A DNA stretch of 20,230 bases from assembly GCA_949127695.1 (NCBI GenBank), contig CASBQH010000403.1, positions 1-20,230 of the forward strand, written 5' to 3'. Shown piece by piece: positions 1 through 6,593 of the stretch. This DNA comes from Synechococcales cyanobacterium PMM_0073 (lineage in GTDB: Bacteria > Cyanobacteriota > Cyanobacteriia > Elainellales > Elainellaceae). The translations under genes and the position numbers were made by a program. Each line of letters begins with the position of its first letter. The stretch's first letter is position 1. The notes under the pieces are model-generated. The model saw only the letters and a program-made list of their open reading frames with translations. It was not told the DNA's origin and did no database searches.

Positions 1-3000
1 CGCCAAATCCTCACGCCCTTGGCCAGATTAGGAGCCTTCATTGAAACCTTGCTGCTGCAACAGCGAGAGCAGCCAATTTTGATCGTCATTGACGAAATTG
101 ACAGCGTGCTCAGCCTCGATTTTCCCACCGACGACTTTTTTGCCTTTATCCGCGCCTGCTACAACCAGCGCTCCGAAAACCCGGCCTATAAGCGGCTCAC
201 CTTTGTGCTAATTGGTGTGGCCACCCCCTCTGACCTGATTGCCGACAAAGAGCGGACGCCGTTTAATTTGGGGCAGGCGATTGAGCTACATGGGTTTGAG
301 CTGGCCGAAGCGCAGCCCTTAATCGCCGGATTGGCGGCTGTCGCGGCCAATCCACAGGCAGCGCTAGCCGCAATTCTGCACTGGACGGCTGGACAGCCGT
401 TTTTAACCCAAAAGCTCTGCCGCCTGCTCACCGAGCCAGCCCGCTCGCCTCAGATCCCGGCAGGCGAAGAGTCAGCGGCAGTCACAGCGCTGGTGCAGTC
501 GCAGATTTTGAGCCAATGGGAAGCGCAGGACAACCCCGATCACCTTAAAACAATGGCACGCCGCATCTGTGAAAAAGACCGAGCGGGGCGGCTCTTGCAG
601 CTCTATCAGCGGGTGTTACAGGGCGAGCGACTGGGCGAAGTTTTGGCCGACGACAGCCGCGAACAAAACGAGCTGCGGCTCTCTGGGCTGGTGGTAAAGC
701 AGGCCGGCAAACTGCGGGTGTTTAACCCAATCTATCGCGCCGTATTTGACGAAAACTGGGTGCTGGCTTCGCTGGCGGCGATCTGCCCCTACAGCGAAGC
801 CCTGAATGCCTGGATGGCCTCTGGCTGCAAAGATGAGTCGCGGCTGCTGCGGGGCAAGGCATTGCTGGATGGTCTAGTCTGGGTCGAGGGCAAAGCCTTG
901 AGCGAGCCAGAGCAGCGGTTTCTCAGCCAGAGCCAGACGATGGCCGAACGCCTTAGCCGCGAGACTTCTGAGCTATTGTCGCAGCAGGCCAAAGGCGAAG
1001 TCGAGAAGATTTTGGCGCGGTTTGCCCCAGAGCTAGCGCAGATTGCGGCACAGCCCGCCGCCGTAGTGCAGGAAATTCAGGGCTGGGCGGGATCGCAGCC
1101 CGCGCTGACCGAACAGCTCTGCCAGCTGGTGATTTCAGAGTCAGAGTCGCGGATTTTGGCGGGCGAGGAGGCGGGCTGGGTGGCGCATCTGGTGCAGACG
1201 CGGCTGATCCAATATTGGGAGACCCAGATTTCGGCAGAGGTGCTGCGGAGCCTGCGCGATCGGCTGATTTTAGACGAAAAGTATCTCGAAATTCTCCGCT
1301 TCTATGCCAAGGTGCTAAACCGCGAGGCGATTGCTGACGACAGCGGTGAGCTGCGAAGCTTAATTCACTTAGGCTTGGTTGAGAATCAGTCTGGAACACT
1401 GCAAGTGGCAAACCGGATCTATGCCAGCGTATTTAATCAAGACTGGATTGAGCAGGCGCTGGAAACTGCTCAAGAACGTCCGGTGATTCGTCAGCGCTAT
1501 GAGGTGATTAAAAAGCTGGGTGAATCAGAATTAACCCAGACTTATTTGGTTAAAGATCGCGATCTGCCCGGACAGAACCAATATGTGATTCGCAAGATTA
1601 CGCTCCAGGAAAGCTCTGCCGAAACTGCTCCCGCCATCAGCCATCGCTTCAAGCAGCTGGAAAAGCTGAACGGCCATAGCCAGATTCCCAGGCTGCTGGC
1701 CTCTTTTACAGAAGTCGAAGCTGGAGCCGAATCGCTCTATGTGGTGCAGGACTATGTAAACGGTACCGATCTGAATGCCGAAATTAACCTGCCTTGGAGC
1801 GAAGCCCGCGTAATCGATCTGCTGCGCGAAATTTTGGCAATTCTGGAATTTGTGCATCGTCAAAATCTGGCTCACCTCGATTTACAGCCTGATCACATTA
1901 AGCGTCAGCCCGACGGCAAGCTCATGCTAATTGACTTTGGCGTTCTGCCTGCTGCGGCCAGTCCGCCCGCCGGAATTGTCGGCTACGCGCCCCCCCTGCC
2001 GCTGCTCGGCGCAGAGCGCTCTGAGTTCAGCCAGGATCTCTATGCAGTCGGCATCATCGGCATCCAGGCATTAACCGGCCTGCATCCCAGCTATCTGACG
2101 CTGGATCGCAAAACCGGGGAGATTATTTGGCGGTTTGCCACTTCCGATCGACCGTTGATTCCGGTCAGCCCCGGCCTCAGCAAAATCTTGACTCGACTGG
2201 TGCGGCATCAGTCCGATCAGCGCTATCTGAATGCCAGCGAAGTCCTGGCCGATCTGCAAATGCTCCAGCCCGCCCCCACCAGCTGGCTGACCAATCGGCG
2301 GCTGGTGGTGGGCGGCTTGACTAGCCTGCTGCTGCTGAGTGGAATTGGCCTCTGGAGCTATTTCCAAAATCAGCAGTCGCAGCAGCTGGCCGCATGCAGT
2401 AAGCCGATTGCCGCCGCCGAATCAGACGTGGCGCTGGTGGTGGCGGCCAATCGGGTGATGGAAGCCTGCACTGCCGTCATCAACCGCCGACCGCAGAGCA
2501 GCGCTCTCAAAAATCGCGGACAGGCGGCGGCGCTGCTCTGGAAGCATGAATCTGCCGATGCCGAAAAGCTGCTGGAGCAGGCCACAGCCGATTTTCAAGC
2601 CGCCAATAAACTCCAGGGCGATGATCCCCAGGCGCTGTTCTATCTGGGCTTGGCACAGGCGCTCCAAAACGACCCGGCTCACGCTGAAACCTACCGACAG
2701 GCGATTAATCTCTACCTTGACCCGAATCTGGCTCAGTCTAATTTAACCACTACCGACGCGCCAATTTTAGCCGAGCTGCTGGCCTTCTTGCTGCGACAGC
2801 CGCTCTCCCAGACCTACTATGAGCAGGGCGAGGCGCTGTTGCAGCGAGCCTCACAGCTCAGCCCCAGTTCCGTCAACTTAATCTATAACCACGGCAGCTT
2901 CAACGCCAGAGCTGGCAACTACCGCGAGGCGATCCAAATCTGGCAGCAGGAGGCGGTTCAGCCGCCCAGCGAGCGGTTTGGGCTAAGTCAAGGATTTGCC

Positions 3001-3285
3001 TTTTTACTACTGGGTCGAGATGGCTTTCCGGAGGCGCTAGATGCGTTTAAGCAGGTGCTTGCCACCAAGCCTACTCAGCCTCTGGCGCTGGCCTACAGAT
3101 CGCAGCTAGAAGCCTGTCTGATGCCGAATCGCCAAATCCGGGCAGACTGTCAGCTCAATCTGACGCCCGCAGATCTGGGGCAGCAATTCCCAGCCGCTTT
3201 CCCGATTCTGCCGCTCTATAGCTGTGAGCAATATCCGGTGCTGAGGCTGACTGCTGCCAAAGACCGACCGCCGATCTGCGATTAG
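1..3285 (+). CDS. AAA-like ATPase / kinase-like / TPR fusion protein (5' end missing)
   Basis: The frame is open from base 1, so the true start lies upstream; residue numbers here count from the TTG at 19. The beginning matches the second half of a cyanobacterial AAA-like (AAA_35 type) domain, with a Walker B strand ILIVIDEID near residues 20-28; Walker A is outside the window. Residues about 119-250 and 352-482 look like two copies of the same helical/winged-helix region (GQPFLTQKLC versus SQPALTEQLC; NPIYRAVFDENW versus NRIYASVFNQDW). A protein-kinase-like domain follows at about 491-748. Its catalytic loop reads HLDLQPDH (His 619) rather than HRDxKPxN, and the glycine loop is eroded, although LIDFG (Asp 639) is kept, so it may be a pseudokinase. 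One membrane helix lies at about 762-782, then a TPR-like helical tail to the end. Likely a membrane-tethered sensor or scaffold; the ligand is unknown. Confidence 0.85.
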   Translation, partial: RQILTPLARLGAFIETLLLQQREQPILIVIDEIDSVLSLDFPTDDFFAFIRACYNQRSENPAYKRLTFVLIGVATPSDLIADKERTPFNLGQAIELHGFELAEAQPLIAGLAAVAANPQAALAAILHWTAGQPFLTQKLCRLLTEPARSPQIPAGEESAAVTALVQSQILSQWEAQDNPDHLKTMARRICEKDRAGRLLQLYQRVLQGERLGEVLADDSREQNELRLSGLVVKQAGKLRVFNPIYRAVFDENWVLASLAAICPYSEALNAWMASGCKDESRLLRGKALLDGLVWVEGKALSEPEQRFLSQSQTMAERLSRETSELLSQQAKGEVEKILARFAPELAQIAAQPAAVVQEIQGWAGSQPALTEQLCQLVISESESRILAGEEAGWVAHLVQTRLIQYWETQISAEVLRSLRDRLILDEKYLEILRFYAKVLNREAIADDSGELRSLIHLGLVENQSGTLQVANRIYASVFNQDWIEQALETAQERPVIRQRYEVIKKLGESELTQTYLVKDRDLPGQNQYVIRKITLQESSAETAPAISHRFKQLEKLNGHSQIPRLLASFTEVEAGAESLYVVQDYVNGTDLNAEINLPWSEARVIDLLREILAILEFVHRQNLAHLDLQPDHIKRQPDGKLMLIDFGVLPAAASPPAGIVGYAPPLPLLGAERSEFSQDLYAVGIIGIQALTGLHPSYLTLDRKTGEIIWRFATSDRPLIPVSPGLSKILTRLVRHQSDQRYLNASEVLADLQMLQPAPTSWLTNRRLVVGGLTSLLLLSGIGLWSYFQNQQSQQLAACSKPIAAAESDVALVVAANRVMEACTAVINRRPQSSALKNRGQAAALLWKHESADAEKLLEQATADFQAANKLQGDDPQALFYLGLAQALQNDPAHAETYRQAINLYLDPNLAQSNLTTTDAPILAELLAFLLRQPLSQTYYEQGEALLQRASQLSPSSVNLIYNHGSFNARAGNYREAIQIWQQEAVQPPSERFGLSQGFAFLLLGRDGFPEALDAFKQVLATKPTQPLALAYRSQLEACLMPNRQIRADCQLNLTPADLGQQFPAAFPILPLYSCEQYPVLRLTAAKDRPPICD

Positions 3286-3289
3286 GCAG

Positions 3290-3322
3290 TGATTCGGCAA
3301 TGATTCGGCAATGATTCGGCAG
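3290..3322. repeat. 11-bp tandem repeat, three copies
   Basis: The unit TGATTCGGCAA is repeated three times (last base of the third copy differs), starting five bases after the stop codon of the AAA/kinase-like gene. It is one of several short tandem duplications in this window. Confidence 0.8.
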
Positions 3323-3341
3323 TCGGTCTTCGTTGATGCAG

Positions 3342-3614
3342 TCAACAGATTTGGGATGAATATTGCAATTGCGCTTTAATGCGTCTCAGCAGGTTAGCGC
3401 TCTTGGCGTTTTGTAGCACAAACTCATGCTGAACTACGTCAGTGTGAATCGCAAATGGGCGGTCTTGCTGCTGCGCTTCTAGGGCTGCGACAGTTGCCCA
3501 ATTGTGAATAGAGCAGCCAATGGCAAACTGCAAATACTGAGATCGCTGAATCGCCTGACTCAGAGATCTGCGTAATTTGAAATAGCGATCTGCTAGCGAA
3601 ATTCTGGGTTCTGC
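3342..3614 (-). pseudogene. Possible decayed small gene, hypothetical
   Basis: A minus-strand frame is open from 3614 down to the stop at 3342 (about 90 residues). It has protein-like composition (ADRYFKLRRSLSQAIQRSQ, then AALEAQQQDRPFAIHTDVVQ), but no ATG; the only usable start seen is an internal TTG at 3533. Just upstream in another frame is the protein-like stretch KYLEQNPEFR, ending at a TAG where this frame could take over. This suggests a small gene that has lost its start through a frameshift. I do not recognise the family. It may instead be a chance open frame. Confidence 0.3.
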
Positions 3615-3746
3615 TCAAGATATTTGCCACTTTTCTACTATAAGGATGATGCCAATTTTGATTAAGTTCGTCATGTTGGTAGGGAGTTCTGCCAAATCAC
3701 CGCAGACTCGCCCAAAACGCGCCCCATCCCCAAATGGAGTCTGATC

Positions 3747-4160
3747 ATGAGCGATTCTAACGTTCAACCCAGTCGTCAAAAAGCCATTCTCAAATGGGTG
3801 CTAGGATTTTCTATGATCACAGTCGGCATTCTACATTTTGTCTATCCCGATCAGTTCGCCAAGATCGTGCCACCGCCGCTGCCTGCACCAGTTGCGCTCG
3901 TCTATATCAGCGGCCTGTTCGAGATTCTGGGCGGCATTGGCCTGTTGATTCCTGCCTTGAGCGTTCTCGCAGCCTGGGGCTTAATTGCCCTATTTATTGC
4001 GGTTTTTCCCGCCAATATTAACCAAGCCTTTAATAGCATTCCGATTGATGGCATCCCCCATCACCCTTGGCTCTACTGGGTAAGGCTACCCTTCCAGGCT
4101 GTTTTGATTGCCTGGGCCTATTGGTATACCAATCAAGAGCGCGAGCCGCAAAATCTGTAG
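3747..4160 (+). CDS. DoxX-family integral membrane protein
   Basis: A 137-residue protein with about four hydrophobic segments (roughly residues 15-33, 48-68, 70-88 and 110-128). The opening after the first helix, GILHFVYPDQFAKIVPP, and the second helix with LFEILGGIGLLIP are typical of small DoxX-like membrane proteins, which are often about 130-150 residues. The family is linked to redox or thiol stress in some bacteria, but no reaction can be assigned here. The ATG is preceded by a GGAG about eight bases upstream. It stands alone and converges on the L,D-transpeptidase gene 24 bases downstream. Confidence 0.82.
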   Translation: MSDSNVQPSRQKAILKWVLGFSMITVGILHFVYPDQFAKIVPPPLPAPVALVYISGLFEILGGIGLLIPALSVLAAWGLIALFIAVFPANINQAFNSIPIDGIPHHPWLYWVRLPFQAVLIAWAYWYTNQEREPQNL

Positions 4161-4184
4161 CCCGACTGGATAGCTGCCGAGTAG

Positions 4185-4763
4185 CTATGGCTCCACAATC
4201 ACCGAAGTCCCCATCTTCACCGTTTGATAGAGCGATCGCACATCTTCGTTATACATTCGCACGCAGCCATGTGATGCGGCTCGACCCACCGATTCGCGGG
4301 TCGGCGTACCGTGAAAGCCAATATAGCTACGGCCATTTGTCCAGAAGCCAATCCAGCGTTCGCCCAGTGGGTTATCGGGACCCGCTGGGACAATTTCGCC
4401 TGTAAAAGGATGCACCCAGGTTGGATGTTCCTGCATATCAATCACCTGCCAGCTGCCCATGGGCGTTTCCCAACCCGACCGCCCCACTGCGACCGGATAG
4501 CTGGCAATTTGCTTACCGCCCTGATAGACATAGACCCGGCGTTCGCTGCGCTTGAGCACGAGCCGGATGCTGGCCTCTGGCACTGGCAGCATAGGCTTGA
4601 GCGGCGGCAGCTCCGGCAGGATCATCACAGGGATGGGAATTGCCTGAGCCGCTGCGTTGACCGCCTTGGCCGGAAGCTGCGCCCAGCCCAGTATCAGCGC
4701 CGAACCTAAGGCCGAACCCAAGGCTGAACCCAGCCAGATTTGCGAAAGCAGCCGCAGCTTCAT
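4185..4763 (-). CDS. L,D-transpeptidase (YkuD fold), exported
   Basis: 192 residues. The N-terminus is a signal peptide or anchor (KLR, then a hydrophobic run to about residue 35). The catalytic domain spans about 65-191 and carries the YkuD signature: His 151 in GFHGTP, then SHGCVRM with His 165, nucleophile Cys 167 and Arg 169. Such enzymes form 3-3 peptidoglycan crosslinks or attach proteins to peptidoglycan in the periplasm and are the usual carbapenem-sensitive, penicillin-insensitive class. The signal peptide contains three copies of Gly-Ser-Ala-Leu (residues 12-23) encoded by a 12-bp tandem repeat. No LysM or other wall-binding domain is present. The gene stands alone; a possible -10 box lies about 45 bases upstream of the start. 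Confidence 0.93.
   Translation of the reverse strand: MKLRLLSQIWLGSALGSALGSALILGWAQLPAKAVNAAAQAIPIPVMILPELPPLKPMLPVPEASIRLVLKRSERRVYVYQGGKQIASYPVAVGRSGWETPMGSWQVIDMQEHPTWVHPFTGEIVPAGPDNPLGERWIGFWTNGRSYIGFHGTPTRESVGRAASHGCVRMYNEDVRSLYQTVKMGTSVIVEP
4695..4730 (-). repeat. 12-bp in-frame tandem repeat in the signal peptide of the L,D-transpeptidase
   Basis: Three near-identical 12-base units encode GSAL-GSAL-GSAL at residues 12-23. The number of units could change the length of the hydrophobic core without breaking the frame. Confidence 0.8.
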
Positions 4764-4806
4764 GACTCAGTCCCCTAACGCTCAGCAGAAATTGCTCGAC
4801 GCGCTA

Positions 4807-4812
4807 ATTATA
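4807..4812 (-). promoter_or_regulatory. Possible -10 box for the L,D-transpeptidase gene
   Basis: The minus strand reads TATAAT at this site, about 45 bases before the ATG at 4763. The matching -35 is poor (TGTCAG at 4835-4830, 17-base spacer), so the assignment is weak. Confidence 0.3.
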
Positions 4813-4893
4813 AAACCATTTGTTCTGGTCTGACATGATCAGGTCTGGCATTGCCTGTACGATAATATGGCAACATCTGGATGCTGAGCGAGC

Positions 4894-4927
4894 AGAGTGC
4901 CGAATATCAGAGTGCCGAATATCAGAG
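4894..4927. repeat. 15-bp tandem repeat in the leader of the dehydrogenase gene
   Basis: AGAGTGCCGAATATC occurs twice head to tail, followed by a partial third copy (AGAG). It ends 16 bases before the ATG at 4944 and so lies in the presumed 5' leader. Confidence 0.8.
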
Positions 4928-4943
4928 TAGAGCCTGACAAAGC

Positions 4944-5996
4944 ATGGATGTAGCAATTATTGGCGCGAGCGGCGACTGCGGGCGAGAGATTGTGACTCAG
5001 CTGTTGGTGGCTCGGATTCTGGCTCCCACTGAACGCTTGCAGCTAGTGGGGCGAGCAGGCGGCAGGAGCGCCCAAATTTTGGTTGGGCTTTGTAGCGATC
5101 TGCGCGATGCCTACGCCGAAATGGCTCCTGAGCTAGATGTGGCGCTGCATCCTGAAGAAATTGTCGCTGACGTGATTGTAATGACCGCAGGCGCGACGGT
5201 AGGCGGTGGGGTGACTAGCCGGATTGAGCTGGCGCAGGCCAACCTGCCGCTGTTTCAGCGCTATGCTGAGGCAATTGCTCGGTATGGTCAGGGACATGAG
5301 ATTGTGGTGATTGTAACCAACCCGGTAGAGCTGGCTGTGGAGGTGTTTAGTCGCGCCCTAGGACGCCGCCGCGTCATTGGGATTGGCGCTTATTCTGACT
5401 CGCTGCGGTTTCGTCGGGAAATTGCGGCTGATTTGGGCGTGCGGCGGCAGATGGTGAAGGGGTTTGTCGTGGGCGAACATGGCGATCAGATGGTGCCGCT
5501 CTGGAGTACGGTGCGGGTGCAAAGCCTGGATACCGAAGAGCTATTGACCAACTTGGCGCGACTGCGGCAACAGCAGTCAATCAGCGAGTTTCCGCAGCGG
5601 CTGGCTCAGGCCAAACAGGCGGTGCTTGACTGTCTGAGTCAGAGCGTTGAGGCGGCTTATCGTGCCGTTGACCGCCTGCCTGCCGATTTGCGGGTGGTGC
5701 TGCGCCCCTATGTGACGCATCTTTCTGGAGCCAAAACGGTGGCGGCTACAGCCAACGTCACGGTTGATCTGGTCAAAACGCTGTTGGAGGGGCGCGAAAT
5801 TGTGATTTCAGGGCAGGTGCAGCTCAAGGGCGAGTTTTATGACATTCACACGCCGCTGGGAGTGCCAATTGTGGTAACGCCCTTTGGCTGGACGCAGGTG
5901 GTGGCTCTCCAGCTGTGGGAAGAGGAAGCCTGCCTGCTCCAGCGGATGGCTAACTCAATGCAGCGGCGACTGCAAGCGGACTTACAGCATGGCTGA
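4944..5996 (+). CDS. Malate/lactate dehydrogenase family protein, atypical
   Basis: 350 residues with the full LDH/MDH layout. The Rossmann dinucleotide motif GASGDCG is at 7-13 and VTNPVEL at about 124-130 (Asn 126). The catalytic elements are kept: Asp 152 and Arg 155 in SDSLRFR, and His 179 in GEHGDQMVP. Two features are unusual. The acidic residue at the end of strand 2, which normally selects NAD, is replaced by Gly-Arg (QLVGR, residues 33-37), as I recall for the NADP-using archaeal-type MDH of Methanocaldococcus. The mobile substrate loop (81-93, AGATVGGGVTSR) keeps only Arg 93 and lacks the first substrate arginine seen in RKPGMSR of MDHs. The substrate is therefore uncertain. The gene overlaps the downstream ACT gene by eight bases. 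Confidence 0.85.
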   Translation: MDVAIIGASGDCGREIVTQLLVARILAPTERLQLVGRAGGRSAQILVGLCSDLRDAYAEMAPELDVALHPEEIVADVIVMTAGATVGGGVTSRIELAQANLPLFQRYAEAIARYGQGHEIVVIVTNPVELAVEVFSRALGRRRVIGIGAYSDSLRFRREIAADLGVRRQMVKGFVVGEHGDQMVPLWSTVRVQSLDTEELLTNLARLRQQQSISEFPQRLAQAKQAVLDCLSQSVEAAYRAVDRLPADLRVVLRPYVTHLSGAKTVAATANVTVDLVKTLLEGREIVISGQVQLKGEFYDIHTPLGVPIVVTPFGWTQVVALQLWEEEACLLQRMANSMQRRLQADLQHG

Positions 5997-6492
5997 ACAG
6001 CATTGGCTCATGGTGGTGAAATGCCTGGATCAGTCTGGGGTGCTGAGCGCGGTCGCGTCTGTCTTTGCGAATCGGGGCGTGTCGCTGGAGGCCATTTTGG
6101 GCAGCGGTATTGCCACTGTTTACCCTATCGAGAGCTGCCCTATCGAGAGCCGCCCTGCCGAGAGCCATGCGAATGGCCGACTGCTTCTGAGCTTTCGGGC
6201 GACTGAACGCAAAAAAGAAATGCTGCATCGCGTCCTGGAGCGGCTTTCGGCAATTTTGCAGGTGGAGGTTTATGCCTACGATGATCCGCAGCTGCGCGCT
6301 ATTGCGGTGATCAAAGTGCGGCATCTAGAGCAGATTGATCTAAGCTCAGTGCTGGCTGAAACTATCTCCCAAACTGCCGAAGCCCAGACGCTACTGCTGA
6401 CTGGCTCAACGGTGGCGCTGGAGGCAATTGTGCAGCAGCTTCGTCAACAAGCGCTGTTGATCGATCTGGTGATGTCGGCTGTAACGGTATAA
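5989..6492 (+). CDS. ACT-domain regulatory protein, coupled to the dehydrogenase
   Basis: 167 residues. The ATG at 5989 is chosen because it lies in an ATGGCTGA overlap with the stop of the dehydrogenase, and the protein resembles ACT domains from its first residues. Residues about 5-35 (MVVKCLDQSGVLSAVASVFANRGVSLEAI) form the opening beta-alpha unit of an ACT domain, as in the C-terminus of homoserine dehydrogenase. The strand with RLLLSFRATER and the helix MLHRVLERL complete it. Residues about 100-167 (AIAVIKVRH... LLLTGSTVALEAIVQQL) resemble the second half of acetolactate-synthase small subunits. ACT domains bind amino acids or similar ligands and usually control a partner enzyme, and coupling to the dehydrogenase makes that enzyme the obvious partner. 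Residues 46-60 are a triplicated PIES-type repeat. Confidence 0.75.
   Translation: MAEQHWLMVVKCLDQSGVLSAVASVFANRGVSLEAILGSGIATVYPIESCPIESRPAESHANGRLLLSFRATERKKEMLHRVLERLSAILQVEVYAYDDPQLRAIAVIKVRHLEQIDLSSVLAETISQTAEAQTLLLTGSTVALEAIVQQLRQQALLIDLVMSAVTV
6123..6167 (+). repeat. 15-bp in-frame tandem repeat inside the ACT-domain gene
   Basis: Three 15-base units (CCCTATCGAGAGCTG and two variants) encode PIESC-PIESR-PAESH. They fall in the loop between the first helix and second strand of the ACT fold, where an insertion would be tolerated. Confidence 0.85.
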
Positions 6493-6512
6493 AGAACTTG
6501 GCGATCTAGAAA

Positions 6513-6542
6513 TTACAATTGCATCCTTAAGGTTTTTATAGA
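6513..6542 (+). promoter_or_regulatory. Possible promoter of the radical SAM gene
   Basis: TTACAA (6513-6518) and TATAGA (6537-6542) are separated by 18 bases. A transcript starting near 6549 would place the palindrome at 6557-6581 just after the start site. Weak match. Confidence 0.3.
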
Positions 6543-6556
6543 AATACGATTAGAGG

Positions 6557-6581
6557 TTACAGTAGGACAATCCTACTGTAA
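6557..6581. promoter_or_regulatory. Perfect 11-3-11 palindrome, candidate operator
   Basis: TTACAGTAGGA and its exact reverse complement TCCTACTGTAA are separated by CAA. The palindrome ends 12 bases before the ATG of the radical SAM gene. The symmetric 25-bp form is typical of a dimeric repressor site. As RNA it would make a tight hairpin covering the region where ribosomes load. There is no following T-run, so it is not a simple terminator for the upstream ACT gene. Confidence 0.6.
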
Positions 6582-6593
6582 AGCAGCGTTTCC

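Larger units (their letters stand above)
3286..3746. other. Intergenic region without an intact gene
   Basis: This 461-base gap holds the 11-bp tandem repeat and the possible decayed minus-strand frame listed separately. The last 100 bases are AT-richer and presumably carry the promoter of the DoxX-like gene, but no convincing -35/-10 pair was found. Confidence 0.5.

Noticed and set aside
953..1411. Minus-strand open frame of 152 codons
   Set aside because: Antisense shadow of the AAA/kinase-like gene, rich in Arg, Ser, Pro and Ala as expected of such frames.
3290..3322. Tandem repeats as a CRISPR array
   Set aside because: Units are 11 bases with no spacers; none of the repeats in the window has repeat-spacer structure, and no cas gene is present.
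4170..4188. Small hairpin ATAGCT / AGCTAT between the DoxX and L,D-transpeptidase genes
   Set aside because: Six-base arms, weak, overlaps a stop codon and has no T-run; not convincing as a terminator.
4232..4239. HIP1 octamer GCGATCGC (also at 19320-19327)
   Set aside because: Only two copies in 20 kb; too few to claim the enrichment known from many cyanobacteria, so not annotated as a repeat.
4311..4709. Plus-strand open frame of 132 codons
   Set aside because: Antisense to the L,D-transpeptidase, which has its full catalytic signature on the minus strand.
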